DNA from: Celeribacter indicus
Lineage (GTDB): Bacteria; Pseudomonadota; Alphaproteobacteria; Rhodobacterales; Rhodobacteraceae
Reading direction: 5' to 3'
Length of the DNA: 64,000 bases
Assembly (NCBI RefSeq): GCF_000819565.1
Contig: NZ_CP004393.1
Coordinates: 62,001-126,000, forward strand
Below are positions 1 through 9,304 of this stretch, one piece after another. A model generated the notes under the pieces. That model made no database searches, had not been told where the DNA came from, and saw only the letters and a program-made list of their open reading frames with translations. Position numbers and translations under genes: made by a program. Numbering within the stretch: position 1 is the stretch's first letter; each line of letters starts with the position of its first letter.

Positions 1-264
1 GAGTTTTTCCGCGAAATCCGGGGATGAAAGGATCTGTCCGCGTTCGTCCATCGTCACGAGCACGGCGCCTTTCGGGATGGCGCGCTCCAGAAGCTGCGCC
101 TCCGCCGCCATGCCGCCGCCCTTTCTGTCCTCGATTTCCGACACGGTCAGAGGGCCGAGGCCAAGGGCGCGCCCGGTGCGGTCGAACCGGGTGGTGTAGT
201 CGTCGATCAGCGCCGCCTCCGGGCCGGAACGGAGCCGGCCCACGGCGCAAATGCTCACCTTCAT
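1..264 (-). CDS. rlmH: 23S rRNA (pseudouridine1915-N3)-methyltransferase RlmH, partial
   Basis: SPOUT-class methyltransferase acting on pseudouridine 1915 of 23S rRNA in assembled ribosomes. The protein begins MKVSICAVGRLRSGPE and reads on through GGGMAAEAQ and VTMDERGQ, which are typical of the RlmH N-terminal half. Only about 88 codons are inside the window. The C-terminal part, with the SAM-binding trefoil knot, lies beyond the left edge. The ATG start sits 7 bp after the rsfS stop, so the two genes are co-transcribed, as is usual in alphaproteobacteria. Confidence 0.93.
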   Translation of the reverse strand, partial: MKVSICAVGRLRSGPEAALIDDYTTRFDRTGRALGLGPLTVSEIEDRKGGGMAAEAQLLERAIPKGAVLVTMDERGQILSSPDFAEKL

Positions 265-271
265 CGGGCTC

Positions 272-655
272 TCAGGACGTCTTTCCGGCCATCGCGGCCT
301 TCGCCTCTTCGGGCGACATCCACATCTTTTCGAGCTGATAGAAATCCCGCACTTCCGGGCGGAAGATGTGGACGATCACATCGCCCGCGTCGATCAGGAC
401 CCAGTCGCCCTGATCCTTGCCCTCCACGCGGCTGAAGACGCCGTGATCCTGCTTGAGGCTGTCGGCGAGCTTTTCCGCCATGGCGCTGACCTGGCGGGTC
501 GAGCGACCGGAGCAGATGACCATGTAATCCGCGACCTCCGACTTGCCGCGCAAGTCGATGGATACGAGGTCTTCGGCCTTGTCCTGATCGAGGGAGTGCA
601 TGATGAAGTCCAGAAGTTTCTGGCCTCCGAACGGGTGCGGCGCGGTTTCCGTCAT
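272..655 (-). CDS. rsfS: ribosomal silencing factor RsfS
   Basis: RsfS binds L14 of the 50S subunit and blocks subunit joining when nutrients are short. The protein shows the family signature: a segment reading DKAEDLVSIDLRGKSE, then DYMVICSGRSTRQVSA, GDWVLIDAGDVIVHIFRPEV and FYQLEKMW. From the ATG at 655 it is 127 aa, a normal length. The start is uncertain. No Shine-Dalgarno lies just before this ATG, but AGGAGG at 715-720 precedes an in-frame CTG at 706 with ideal spacing, and also a 19-codon reading frame (711-652) whose TGA overlaps this ATG. It lies immediately upstream of rlmH in the same operon. Confidence 0.93.
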   Translation of the reverse strand: MTETAPHPFGGQKLLDFIMHSLDQDKAEDLVSIDLRGKSEVADYMVICSGRSTRQVSAMAEKLADSLKQDHGVFSRVEGKDQGDWVLIDAGDVIVHIFRPEVRDFYQLEKMWMSPEEAKAAMAGKTS

Positions 656-808
656 GGACGCGTCCGACGATGCGGCCTTGCCGGCCGCGCTTTGAACGTG
701 AGACAGGACATAGTCCTCCTTCGCTACGCGCCGACAGGCCCCGGCGCTGGGCATGCCCCTAAGGTAACATCGGCGGGTCCAAATCTCAATGTTCCGCCCT
801 CCCCGTCT

Positions 809-2125
809 TCAATCTATCGTCTTCGTGGCCAGAGTCGAGCCGTCGAGTATCCGGACCTCGCGCTGCGGGAAGGGGATCGAGATGCCGTGTTCCTTGAACG
901 CATCCCAAAGCGAGAGATAGACATTGCCGCGCACATTGGTGAGCCCGCCGGAGGGATCGGTGATCCAGAAACGCAGGATGTAATCCACCGAACTGTCGCC
1001 GAAACCGACGATGTGACAGACCGGCGGGCGCGAGGCGAGCACCCGGTCCACGCTGGCTGCCGCAGCGATCGCCACCCGGCGCACGAGATGCGGATCGTCG
1101 CCGTAGGCGGTGCCGAAATGAATGTCGAGGCGCACGAAATCATTCGTGTGCGACCAGTTCACCACCTGGTTCGTGATGAGATCCTCGTTCGGGATCAGGT
1201 ATTCCTTTCCGTCCCGCGTGGTGATCGAGGCGTAGCGCGCGCCTAGCGTGTTGATCCAGCCGAACGTGTCGCCGAGCGAGATCACGTCGCCGGGCTTGAT
1301 CGACTTGTCGAGCAGGATGATGACACCCGAGACGAGGTTGGAAACGACCTTCTGGAGACCGAAGCCGAGGCCGACGCCGACGGCGCCCGAAAGGACCGCA
1401 AGCCCGGTGAGGTCGAAGCCCACCGCCTTCAACCCGATGAACAGCGCCGCCCCGTAAAGCGAGACCTGCACGACCTTAATGATCAACTCGCGCATGGAGG
1501 GGGAAATGTCTTCGTTGCGCCGGATTCGGGTCGACGTCTGGCTCGCGCCGAGCCGAGCGACCGTGACGAGGATCGCGGTGACGACGAGCGCCTTCAGCAC
1601 CGAGAAGGCGGAAAGCCGGAAGTCGCCGAAGCGGATCGCGAGACTGTCGAGGGCCTGCGCGGTCTCGTCGAGCCCACCGAAGAAATAGAGCGTCACATAG
1701 ATCCACAGGCTCCAGCGCGTCACCCGTCTGAGCGCGCGGTTGCGCATGAGCTGGACGAGGAATTCGACCGCGATCCAGGCGGAGACGACGCGCGCGAGGA
1801 TACCGATGAGATAGGAGCGGGAGGGCCAGGTCACCTCGTGCAGCGCGAGGAAAATTACCCAGAGCAGGACGGCCCAGACGATGAAGGTCAGCCGTTTCTC
1901 GATCGCCAGGAGATACCGAAGCTGCCATTTCGGGCGGCCTTCGAGCCCGCGCATCCATCTGCGCATCCGCGTCCTGCAAAGGCGCCCCAGCACGACTGCG
2001 AGCGCGAGCGCGACGAGCACCACGACGATCTGGTAGAGATTCCAGCGTCGCAACAACCCTTCAAGGAAGGCCAGGACGGCCCCGCCGGTTTCGTTGACGA
2101 CGTCGGGAAATTGCGTGGGGTCCAA
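809..2125 (-). CDS. MscS-family small-conductance mechanosensitive channel
   Basis: Inner-membrane channel that opens under membrane tension to release solutes on hypo-osmotic shock. The protein is 438 aa. Several N-terminal membrane segments (about residues 20-190) are followed by the MscS core. The pore helix region is rich in Gly and Ala (VGVGLGFGLQKVVSNLVSG), followed by the beta domain (PGDVISLGDTFGWI, and RDGKEYLIPNEDLITNQVVNWS). The longer open frame begins further upstream, but the start chosen is a TTG at 2125 because AGGAGG lies 7 bases before it. The gene is divergent from leuC; 270 bp separate the two. Confidence 0.88.
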   Translation of the reverse strand: MDPTQFPDVVNETGGAVLAFLEGLLRRWNLYQIVVVLVALALAVVLGRLCRTRMRRWMRGLEGRPKWQLRYLLAIEKRLTFIVWAVLLWVIFLALHEVTWPSRSYLIGILARVVSAWIAVEFLVQLMRNRALRRVTRWSLWIYVTLYFFGGLDETAQALDSLAIRFGDFRLSAFSVLKALVVTAILVTVARLGASQTSTRIRRNEDISPSMRELIIKVVQVSLYGAALFIGLKAVGFDLTGLAVLSGAVGVGLGFGLQKVVSNLVSGVIILLDKSIKPGDVISLGDTFGWINTLGARYASITTRDGKEYLIPNEDLITNQVVNWSHTNDFVRLDIHFGTAYGDDPHLVRRVAIAAAASVDRVLASRPPVCHIVGFGDSSVDYILRFWITDPSGGLTNVRGNVYLSLWDAFKEHGISIPFPQREVRILDGSTLATKTID

Positions 2126-2395
2126 TGCCGTGCCTCCTCGCCCGAGAGTGGCACAGCCACGGCTCGGCGGGCAAGTGCTGCCATATCTCTTGCAGGACTC
2201 GCTGCCAGCGGTTATTTGAGCGGGATGGAACGAATGTTCGAGATCACTGATCGCGCCTGGCTCCCGTGGCGCTTCCACGGTGCGATGCGCTCCGTTCTAG
2301 CCCGACTTTGACGTCAGGGCTCCTTTCGGCTTTCGGCCTGCGCGGCGGGCCGGCACTGACATTCCATATTTCACGACAATCCACGGGAGAGCGAA

Positions 2396-3817
2396 ATGAC
2401 CGCCCCGAAGACACTCTATGACAAGATCTGGGACGCCCATGTCGTCCACGAGCAGGAGGACGGAACCTGTCTGCTCTATATCGACCGCCATCTGGTCCAC
2501 GAAGTGACCAGCGCACAGGCGTTCGAGGGGCTGCGCATGGCCGGCCGCAAGGCGCGCGCGCCGAAGAAGACCATCACCGTGCCGGACCATAACGTGCCGA
2601 CCACGACCGACCGCATCAACGGCGTGATCGAGAACGAGGACAGCCGCATCCAGCTCGAAGTGCTGGAAAAGAACGCCAAGGATTTCGACCTGGTCTATTA
2701 TCCGGTGGACGATATCCGCCAGGGCATCGTGCATATCATCGGGCCGGAACAGGGCTGGACCCTGCCGGGCATGACCGTCGTCTGCGGGGACAGCCACACG
2801 GCCACCCACGGCGCCTTCGGGGCGCTCGCGCATGGCATCGGCACGTCCGAGGTGGAGCATGTGCTGGCCACCCAGACGCTGATCCAGAAGAAATCCAAGA
2901 ACATGAAGGTGGAGATCACCGGCAAGCTCCGGCCCGGCGTGACCGCCAAGGACGTGACGCTCTCCGTCATCCGCGCGACGGGGACGGCCGGCGGCACCGG
3001 TCATGTCATCGAATATTGCGGCGACGTCATCCGCGACATGTCGATGGAAGGCCGCATGACGGTCTGCAACATGGCCATCGAGGGCGGTGCGCGCGCCGGT
3101 CTGGTGGCGCCTGACGAGACCACCTTCGAATACGTCAAGGGTCGCCCGCATACGCCCAAGGGCGCGCAATGGGAGACCGCGCTGGCCTGGTGGAAGACGC
3201 TCTACACCGACGAAGGTGCGCAGTACGACAAGGTCGTCACCATCCGCGGCGAGGATATCGAGCCGGTCGTCACCTGGGGCACCTCGCCCGAGGATGTCCT
3301 GCCGATCACCGGCACCGTGCCCGCGCCCGAGGATTTCAAGGGCGGCAAGGTCGAGGCGGTCAAGCGGTCGCTCTCCTACATGGGCCTGACCCCCGGCATG
3401 AAGCTGACCGACATCGAGATCGACACGGTCTTCATCGGCTCCTGCACCAACGGGCGGATCGAGGATCTGCGCGCCGCGGCGGAAATCCTGAAGGGCCGCA
3501 AGATCAAGGATGGCATCCGCGCCATGGTTGTGCCCGGCTCTGGCCTCGTCCGCGCGCAGGCCGAGGAAGAGGGCATCGCCCAGATCTTCATCGACGCGGG
3601 ATTCGAATGGCGCATGGCGGGTTGTTCGATGTGCCTCGCGATGAACCCCGACCAGTTGGCGCCTGAAGAGCGCTGCGCCTCCACCTCGAACCGTAACTTC
3701 GAGGGCCGTCAGGGCTACAAGGGCCGGACCCATCTGGTGAGCCCCGCCATGGCCGCTGCCGCCGCGGTCACCGGTCGTCTGACCGATGTCCGCGAACTGA
3801 TGACCGAAGACGCATAA
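2396..3817 (+). CDS. leuC: 3-isopropylmalate dehydratase large subunit LeuC
   Basis: Large subunit of isopropylmalate isomerase, converting 2- to 3-isopropylmalate in leucine synthesis with a [4Fe-4S] cluster. The protein is 473 aa and full length. Cluster ligands are visible at Cys350 (GSCTNGR) and Cys410/Cys413 (GCSMC). It starts [17 protein letters not shown] after a GGGAGAG ribosome-binding site. leuD follows 12 bp downstream. The divergent mscS gene marks the left edge of the operon. Confidence 0.97.
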   Translation: MTAPKTLYDKIWDAHVVHEQEDGTCLLYIDRHLVHEVTSAQAFEGLRMAGRKARAPKKTITVPDHNVPTTTDRINGVIENEDSRIQLEVLEKNAKDFDLVYYPVDDIRQGIVHIIGPEQGWTLPGMTVVCGDSHTATHGAFGALAHGIGTSEVEHVLATQTLIQKKSKNMKVEITGKLRPGVTAKDVTLSVIRATGTAGGTGHVIEYCGDVIRDMSMEGRMTVCNMAIEGGARAGLVAPDETTFEYVKGRPHTPKGAQWETALAWWKTLYTDEGAQYDKVVTIRGEDIEPVVTWGTSPEDVLPITGTVPAPEDFKGGKVEAVKRSLSYMGLTPGMKLTDIEIDTVFIGSCTNGRIEDLRAAAEILKGRKIKDGIRAMVVPGSGLVRAQAEEEGIAQIFIDAGFEWRMAGCSMCLAMNPDQLAPEERCASTSNRNFEGRQGYKGRTHLVSPAMAAAAAVTGRLTDVRELMTEDA

Positions 3818-3829
3818 GGAGGCCTGACA

Positions 3830-4435
3830 ATGGAAAAGTTCACCAAGCTCACCGGCATTGCGGCGCCCATGCCGCAGGTCAATGTCGACACCGACATGAT
3901 CATCCCCAAGCAGTTCCTGAAGACCGTCAAGCGCTCGGGCCTGGGCGTGAGCCTGTTCAAGGAAATCCGCTATGACAGCGAGGGCAACGAGCTTCCCGAT
4001 TTCGTGCTGAACAAGCCGCAGTATCGCGAGGCGCAGATCCTGGTCGCGGGCGACAACTTCGGCTGTGGCTCGTCGCGTGAGCATGCTCCGTGGGCACTTG
4101 CGGATTTCGGGATCAAGGTCATCGTGTCGACCAGCTTCGCCGACATTTTCTACAACAACTGCTTCAAGAACGGCATGTTGCCGATCGTGCTGCCGCAGGA
4201 TGCCGTGGACGTGTTGATGAAGGATGCCGAGAAAGGCTCCAACGCGCGGATGATCGTCGATCTGGAAAACCAGACGGTCACCACCTCGGACGGCGAGGCG
4301 TTCCATTTCGATCTGGACCCGTTCAAGAAGCACTGCCTGCTCGAAGGGCTCGACGACATCGGTCTGACGATGGAGCATGTCGGCGAGATCGACGCCTACG
4401 AGGCCGGCATGGCGCAGTCGCGTCCCTGGGTCTGA
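3830..4435 (+). CDS. leuD: 3-isopropylmalate dehydratase small subunit LeuD
   Basis: Small (swivelling-domain) subunit partnering LeuC. The protein is 201 aa, a normal length for the proteobacterial form. It shows [16 protein letters not shown] near the N-terminus and the [17 protein letters not shown] substrate-binding signature. An AAGGAGG ribosome-binding site lies before the ATG. The gene ends before a strong terminator. The third leucine gene, leuB, is about 4.9 kb further on, separated by unrelated genes. Confidence 0.97.
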   Translation: MEKFTKLTGIAAPMPQVNVDTDMIIPKQFLKTVKRSGLGVSLFKEIRYDSEGNELPDFVLNKPQYREAQILVAGDNFGCGSSREHAPWALADFGIKVIVSTSFADIFYNNCFKNGMLPIVLPQDAVDVLMKDAEKGSNARMIVDLENQTVTTSDGEAFHFDLDPFKKHCLLEGLDDIGLTMEHVGEIDAYEAGMAQSRPWV

Positions 4436-4459
4436 CCCGGTCCCGGCAGAAGATTGGAA

Positions 4460-4484
4460 CGGCGGCCCCTTGGGCCGCCGTTTT
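4460..4484 (+). terminator. rho-independent terminator of leuCD
   Basis: A 9-bp GC stem (C+GGCGGCCC / GGGCCGCC+G) with a 3-nt loop is followed by TTTT. It lies 24 bp after the leuD stop. It also sits just beyond the 3' end of the convergent EF-hand gene. Confidence 0.85.
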
Positions 4485-4489
4485 CATGG

Positions 4490-4732
4490 TTATTCCGTCG
4501 TCGGAAGCACGCCATTCGCCTGCGCGGCGCCGAGTTCCTCCGGGGACACATCGCCGCTGCCATCGGCGTCGATGGCGATGAACATGTCCTCCGTCAGCTC
4601 CGGGTAGGCGACCGAAAGTTCGGCCATCGAATAGGTCCCGCTGCCGTCCGTATCCTCGATCATCGTCTGCGCGAAAAGCGGCGTGGTCATGAGAGCGGCG
4701 GCGGTGGTGACGCCAAGAGCGATGGTTTTCAT
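4490..4732 (-). CDS. small secreted EF-hand protein
   Basis: 80-aa protein with a cleavable signal peptide (about residues 1-21, ending PLFAQ) and two EF-hand-like calcium loops: DTDGSGTYSMAE (about 28-39) and DADGSGDVSPEE (about 57-68). The spacing is that of one calmodulin-like EF-hand pair, so a periplasmic calcium-binding role is likely. It is convergent with leuD. The partner or process it serves cannot be told from the context. Confidence 0.8.
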   Translation of the reverse strand: MKTIALGVTTAAALMTTPLFAQTMIEDTDGSGTYSMAELSVAYPELTEDMFIAIDADGSGDVSPEELGAAQANGVLPTTE

Positions 4733-5161
4733 ATCAGTACTCCGTTTTCAGGTTCTCCCCCGTCGCCTCCGGACGGGCCTTCGGTACGAGGGCTTGGGAC
4801 GGGGCTCTGCCCGTCGCCCATGACAGATATCCACCCGAGGACCTTCATCAACCCATGGAAAACGCGACAAAATACGACGCGCGGAACCTTGCCTCCCGGC
4901 GGCGGAACCCCGCGCCTGCCGGCGGCGGAACCTTGCGAACACCCCCGGCGGGGGATCGCCGGTGGCGGAAGACCGCGATGCGGTTCGTCGCTTTTCCGCG
5001 CATCCGGTGCCGGCACAGGGAGTTGCGCCCACATTGAGGTGAATTTTTGCAAATGGCCCTTGAAACGCTTTTCGGACCATAGGGTCCTCAGGCAACGTTT
5101 CCTTTTCGCGCGGAATGCCTAGACTGCGGGAAACGGATACCGCTGAACCTCGGGAGGGATC
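4733..5161. other. intergenic stretch with three GCGGAACC repeats
   Basis: A 429-bp divergent spacer between the EF-hand gene and the HdeD-like gene. I find no convincing gene. Three copies of GCGGAACC (4881, 4902 and 4925) are spaced 21-23 bp, two of them inside CCGGCGGCGGAACC, and a variant GCGGAAG occurs near 4975. The sequence close to 5162 (TTTCCT ... TAGACT) could hold the promoter of the HdeD-like gene, but this is weak. Confidence 0.4.
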
Positions 5162-5680
5162 ATGAGACCTTGGCAAATCTGGGTGCTGATCGGACTGGTC
5201 TGCCTCATCTTCGGCGCGCTGGCGCTTGGAAACGTCGTCGCGGCGTCGCTGGCGATCACCATTCTTCTTGGCATCTTCTTCACGATTGCGGGCATCGTGC
5301 AGCTCTGGGCGACGTTCAAGGGCTTCGCCCATGAGCATCGCTGGATCTCGATCCTCTGGGGGCTGCTGAGCCTCGCCATCGGCATCAGCTTCATCGCCGA
5401 TCCGATCGGGGGAACGATTTCGCTGACCCTGCTCGTGACCTCGCTCCTCATCGCCTCCGGTGTCGTGCGGCTCGTGATGGCTTGGCAGATACGCCAGACC
5501 GGGTATTTCTGGACGATGCTGTTCTCCGGCGCGATCTCGGTGCTGCTCGGGGCCTATATCGCGGCCAATTTTGCCACCGCCTCCCTCGCGCTTCTGGGGC
5601 TCTTTTTCGGGATCGAGCTCCTGATCGACGGTTTCGCGCTGATCGGCCTCGGCCTCTACTTGCGCGCCCACCGAAGCTGA
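5162..5680 (+). CDS. HdeD/DUF308 family membrane protein
   Basis: 172-aa inner-membrane protein made almost entirely of six hydrophobic helices arranged as three helical hairpins, as in HdeD of the E. coli acid-resistance island. A typical feature is the repeated pattern of Gly-rich helices such as LLGIFFTIAGIVQLWA and LIASGVVRLVMAW. A GGGAGG ribosome-binding site lies before the ATG. The gene is convergent with the CoA-transferase genes. Its physiological role is not clear from context. Confidence 0.8.
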   Translation: MRPWQIWVLIGLVCLIFGALALGNVVAASLAITILLGIFFTIAGIVQLWATFKGFAHEHRWISILWGLLSLAIGISFIADPIGGTISLTLLVTSLLIASGVVRLVMAWQIRQTGYFWTMLFSGAISVLLGAYIAANFATASLALLGLFFGIELLIDGFALIGLGLYLRAHRS

Positions 5681-5690
5681 GCCGGGTGCA

Positions 5691-6347
5691 TCAGGCGGCG
5701 AGCCGCATTTCCGGCACGTCGCCTGGCACGAAGAGCGTCGCCTCGGTCGCCGCGACGATGCTTTCGACCGAGACGTTGGGTGCCCTTTCGAGCAGGTGCA
5801 GCCCGTCTTTTTCCGGCCGGATCACCGCCATTTCGGTCACGATCAGGTCCACTCGCCGCTGCGAGGTGAGCGGCAGAGAACATTCCCGCACGATCTTCGG
5901 CACACCCTTCGCGGTGTGCTGCATCGCGATGATGACCTTCTTCGCGCCGGTCACCAGGTCCATCGCTCCGCCCATGCCGGGGGTGTAGTGGCCGGGGATC
6001 ATCCAGTTCGCGAGATGGCCCTTTTCATCGACCTGCAACGCGCCGAGCACGGTAAGGTCGAGATGCCCGCCGCGGATCAGGCCGAAGGAAAAGGCGGAAT
6101 CGATCGTCGAGGCGCCGGGCACGAAGGACACGAACCGCCCGCCCGCGTCGGTGAGATGCCGGTCGGTCATTCCCTCCGGCGGGCGATGGCCCATGCCGAC
6201 GGCGCCGTTTTCGGCCTGGAAGAACACGCCGAGGGATTCGTCGAGATAGTCGGAGACGAGGGTCGGAATGCCGATGCCGAGGTTGACGAGGCTGCGCGGC
6301 CTGATTTCGAGCGCGACGCGGCGGGCGATGAGTTCCTTGGGATCCAT
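5691..6347 (-). CDS. 3-oxoacid CoA-transferase subunit B
   Basis: Beta subunit of a family I CoA transferase (AtoA/ScoB/PcaJ type). The catalytic glutamate lies in the AENGAVG motif near residue 46 (family consensus xENGxxG). It also shows LVNLGIGIPTLV near the N-terminus and the GAMDLVTGAKKVIIAMQH segment. The protein is 218 aa, full length. It lies 12 bp downstream of subunit A. The substrate cannot be fixed by sequence alone; acetoacetyl-CoA/succinyl-CoA or 3-oxoadipate are the usual ones. Confidence 0.88.
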   Translation of the reverse strand: MDPKELIARRVALEIRPRSLVNLGIGIPTLVSDYLDESLGVFFQAENGAVGMGHRPPEGMTDRHLTDAGGRFVSFVPGASTIDSAFSFGLIRGGHLDLTVLGALQVDEKGHLANWMIPGHYTPGMGGAMDLVTGAKKVIIAMQHTAKGVPKIVRECSLPLTSQRRVDLIVTEMAVIRPEKDGLHLLERAPNVSVESIVAATEATLFVPGDVPEMRLAA

Positions 6348-6359
6348 GGCGTTACTTCC

Positions 6360-7013
6360 TCAGGCCGATCTCTTGATGACATAGTCGACGAGAATGCCCG
6401 GCGTTTTCACGAGATCGGGCGGGATCATCCCGACGGGCACGATTTCCTCGGGCTCGCAGATCACCGTGTCGCCCGCGAGCGCCATGATCGGGTTGAAATT
6501 CGTCGCGGTCAGCATGTAGGCGAGGTTGCCGACATAATCGCAGCTGCGTGCCGCGATCAGCGCGAAATCTGCCCTGAGCGGCGTCTCGAGCAGATAATCG
6601 CGCCCGTTCACCTCGATGATCCGCTTGCCTTCGGCGATTCTCGTGCCGACTCCCGTGGGCGTGAGAATGCCGCCGAGGCCCACGCCCGCCGAGCGGATGC
6701 GTTCCACGAGCGTTCCCTGCGGCACGAGTTCCACCTCGAGTGCGCCGGAGGCGAATTGTGCCTGCACGATGGTGTTCAGGCCCATATGACTACAGATCAG
6801 TTTTCTCACGCAGCCTGCGGCAAAAAGCGGTCCCGGTCCGGTCGTGTCGCGGGCGGTGTCGTTGGAGATCAGCGTGAGCTCCCTCTTGCCGGCCTCCGCC
6901 AGCGCGTGAACGATGCCGTCGGGCACACCCGCGCCCATGAAGCCCGACAGCATGACCGTCGCTCCGTCCGGGATCAGCCTGACCGCCTCGTCGAGGGATA
7001 TCGCAAGTTGCAT
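6360..7013 (-). CDS. 3-oxoacid CoA-transferase subunit A
   Basis: Alpha subunit (AtoD/ScoA/PcaI type), 217 aa. It shows the glycine-rich CoA-binding signature GFMGAGVPDGIVHAL, the TLISNDTARD segment and GGILTPTGVGT. It is the first gene of a two-gene operon with subunit B. The promoter should lie in the AT-richer spacer upstream, which is shared with a divergent membrane-protein gene. Confidence 0.88.
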   Translation of the reverse strand: MQLAISLDEAVRLIPDGATVMLSGFMGAGVPDGIVHALAEAGKRELTLISNDTARDTTGPGPLFAAGCVRKLICSHMGLNTIVQAQFASGALEVELVPQGTLVERIRSAGVGLGGILTPTGVGTRIAEGKRIIEVNGRDYLLETPLRADFALIAARSCDYVGNLAYMLTATNFNPIMALAGDTVICEPEEIVPVGMIPPDLVKTPGILVDYVIKRSA

Positions 7014-7375
7014 CGTCGTCTCCCTGGTATCGGTGCCGGTTCCGGATCCCTTGTCCCGCTGCGGCCATGTTGCGGGTCGAGCCGGGCGCGCCCTGGCGGA
7101 GTCATGTTGCGGAAATTATGGGGGCAAAGGTTTACAACATCTTGTAGAAATAGGATTTTTCAGCGCTATTCGTGTCGAAAATGATGCAAAATCGCACCGC
7201 TTTGTCCATGAAACGGCCCGATTTTCCGCGTTAACCATAACCATTCCTTGCTGGGCAGAGCGAAAGAAGGCAAAAGTTGGGCAAGAACGAGGCAAAACGC
7301 CAGAGCTGGCGGCATCAAAGTGGGAAAAGGGGGCGGCACCGTATCGCCTCCGACCAGTTTGAAGGGAAACGGGTA
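7014..7375. other. divergent AT-rich spacer with candidate operator
   Basis: A 362-bp region between the CoA-transferase operon and the membrane-protein gene, noticeably AT-richer around 7100-7250. It contains a short inverted repeat, TACAA-CATC-TTGTA (7133-7146), and at 7231 a TTAACCATAACCAT sequence resembling half of a CtrA box. No gene is apparent. The promoters of both flanking transcription units are expected here. Confidence 0.4.
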
Positions 7376-8212
7376 GTGGTTCATCGCATCTTCGGTGCGC
7401 TCGCAAGAGCGGCATTGGTGGTCCTTCTGATCATCACACCCTCCCTCATGTTGCCGGAGGTGAGTGCCGACACGGCTCAGGTCGTCGCGCTCGTCGCGGT
7501 CTTCGGCGCTGCGCTCGCCTTTTTCGAATATGTTTCCGCCTATCCCGGCCTGATCGAGTTTCGCGACGCCCCGCCCTTCAACCGGCTGCGCTTCGGTTCG
7601 CTTCTGATCACGGTCTTCCTGCTCTCGCTCATCATGCGCGGTTTCACCTATCCTTCGGTCGCCTCCGTGCTCGTGACTGCGATCGGCGGGCTCATCGGCT
7701 ATGTGCTCGATTTTCCGGGCTCTCCCGTCCGGCTGATGATACAGGCGCTGCCTCACACCGCAACGCTTCGGGATTTCGAACTGATGCGCATCGCCGCCGG
7801 GATGAGCTATCTCATCTCGCTCGTGTCGCTGTGCTTCTTCCTGATCGCGCTGCGTGTCGGCTATTGGCCGGCGCGGAACGGCTCGTTCAACGTCTGGATC
7901 AACCTGCCGACCTTCGATCCGACGGCAGGGGGCGATGTCGTTGCCCGGCTCAAACGCGACGCGCGGATCAACATCCTGATCGGCTTCCTGCTGCCCTTCG
8001 TCATCCCGGCGGTGTTGCATTCCGCGTCGGACCTGTTCGGTGCGCTCGACGTGACGTCCGTGCAGTCGCTGATCTGGACCGTCGCCGCCTGGGCCTTCCT
8101 GCCGTCCTCGCTGTTCATGCGCGGCATCGCCATGGGGCGGGTCGCCACGATGATCGAGATGAAACGCCGGGAGACCTATGCCCGCGCCGATCTCGATCAC
8201 CTTCCGGCGTGA
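7376..8212 (+). CDS. conserved multi-spanning membrane protein, function unknown
   Basis: 278-aa protein with about six hydrophobic helices (for example ALVVLLIITPSLMLP and INILIGFLLPFVIPAVL) and the conserved-looking cytoplasmic or loop motifs YPGLIEFRDAPPFNR and DFPGSPVRL. The open frame extends upstream, but the 33 extra residues are basic and low-complexity. GTG at 7376 follows GAAGGGAAA and gives a start at a hydrophobic N-terminus. Its GTGA overlap with the EEP gene implies translational coupling. I recognise it as a roseobacter-type hypothetical, without a known function. Confidence 0.75.
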   Translation: MVHRIFGALARAALVVLLIITPSLMLPEVSADTAQVVALVAVFGAALAFFEYVSAYPGLIEFRDAPPFNRLRFGSLLITVFLLSLIMRGFTYPSVASVLVTAIGGLIGYVLDFPGSPVRLMIQALPHTATLRDFELMRIAAGMSYLISLVSLCFFLIALRVGYWPARNGSFNVWINLPTFDPTAGGDVVARLKRDARINILIGFLLPFVIPAVLHSASDLFGALDVTSVQSLIWTVAAWAFLPSSLFMRGIAMGRVATMIEMKRRETYARADLDHLPA

Positions 8213-9246
8213 TCCGGCTCCTCGGCGCGATCCTCGCCCTTGGCCTCTGGCCTGTCGCCGGGGGGGCACAGGATCTGCTGCGCGTCGCAATCTGGACCGT
8301 GGAACTGTCGCGTGAGGGGCCGGGGATCCTGCTGCGGGACATTCTCGAGGAGGATCCGCAGGTCCTCGCCGCGCAGCGGCTGATTGCGGAGATTTCCCCG
8401 GATCTCCTGCTTCTGAACGACTTCGACACGGATGCAGACGGCCATGCGGCACGGCTCTTCGCCAAGGCGGCGGGCTACCCGCATGTCTTCACCCGGCCGG
8501 GCAACGAGGGCCGCGCGTCGGGGATCGACATGGACAAGGACGGGCGAGCGGGCGAGCCGGAGGATGCCCTGTCCTATGGCGCCTTCACCGGGCAGGGCGG
8601 CATGGCGCTCCTGTCGCGCCTGCCGATCCAGGCAGAGGCGGTGCGCGACTTCTCCGGCCTGCTCTGGCAGGACCTGCCCGGCGCGCGCATTCCGGAGGGG
8701 TATTTCTCCACGGAGGATCTCGCGCGGCTGCCGCTCTCCTCCCATGCGCATTGGGACATTCCGCTCCTCTGGAACGGGAGGCCGCTCCACCTCTTCGCCT
8801 ATGCCGCGACCTCGCCCGTCTTCGACGGCGAGGAGGACCGCAATGGCCGGCGCAATGCCGACGAAACCGCCTTCTGGCTGCGCTATCTCGACGGTGCACT
8901 CGATTTCGCACCCCCGGAGGCCTCCTTCGTGCTTCTCGGCGACAGCAATCTCGATCCGGCGGACGGAGAGGGGCTGCGCGCGCAAATGGCGATGCTGCTT
9001 GCCGATCCTCGGATCCAGGATCCGCGTCCGAGATCGGACCACGCCGCCGCGCGGGCCACGCCCGGACAGAACGGCGATCCGGGGCTGGACACCGCCGACT
9101 GGGACGATCCGGTTCCCGGCAACCTGCGCGTCGATTATGTCCTGCCGTCGGCGGATCTCCAGGTCGTTGCGAGCGGGGTGGCCTGGGCAGCGGAAGACGG
9201 TTTCAGGCACGGGCTCGTCTGGGTCGATCTCGCCGCGTTTCCTTGA
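8209..9246 (+). CDS. secreted endonuclease/exonuclease/phosphatase family protein
   Basis: 345-aa EEP-fold protein with a signal peptide (about 1-21, ending GGAQD). Family features include [13 protein letters not shown] (metal-binding region), the central HAHWDIPL segment, [14 protein letters not shown] (the GDxN catalytic motif) and a C-terminal [11 protein letters not shown]. The closing motif is [10 protein letters not shown], where the active-site His is expected (often SDH; here RHG). The GTG start overlaps the preceding stop as GTGA. Likely a periplasmic or secreted phosphodiesterase; the substrate is unknown. Confidence 0.82.
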   Translation: MIRLLGAILALGLWPVAGGAQDLLRVAIWTVELSREGPGILLRDILEEDPQVLAAQRLIAEISPDLLLLNDFDTDADGHAARLFAKAAGYPHVFTRPGNEGRASGIDMDKDGRAGEPEDALSYGAFTGQGGMALLSRLPIQAEAVRDFSGLLWQDLPGARIPEGYFSTEDLARLPLSSHAHWDIPLLWNGRPLHLFAYAATSPVFDGEEDRNGRRNADETAFWLRYLDGALDFAPPEASFVLLGDSNLDPADGEGLRAQMAMLLADPRIQDPRPRSDHAAARATPGQNGDPGLDTADWDDPVPGNLRVDYVLPSADLQVVASGVAWAAEDGFRHGLVWVDLAAFP

Positions 9247-9304
9247 CGTGCCGTCGCGGAGCCGCTACGCCGGGCCAACCCTAAAAATCAAGGACTCGAC
9301 GGAC

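Noticed and set aside
251..1246. Long plus-strand frame opposite rsfS and the MscS gene
   Set aside because: It is antisense to two well-recognised genes, spans their intergenic region, and shows no domain; its composition mirrors codon bias of the opposite strand.
2297..4378. 693-codon minus-strand frame opposite leuC-leuD
   Set aside because: Antisense of highly conserved leuC and leuD; rich in His, Arg and Asp as expected for a GC-rich antisense frame.
4881..4981. CRISPR-like array from the GCGGAACC repeats
   Set aside because: The repeat is only 8 bp, with 13-15 bp between copies and no cas genes.
4748..5671. 307-codon minus-strand frame across the spacer and HdeD-like gene
   Set aside because: Very rich in Glu, Arg and Gln with no hydrophobic core; it is the shadow of the HdeD-like gene plus spacer.
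7231..7245. TTAACCATAACCATT as a full CtrA box
   Set aside because: Only the first half-site matches; the second TTAA is missing at N7 spacing.
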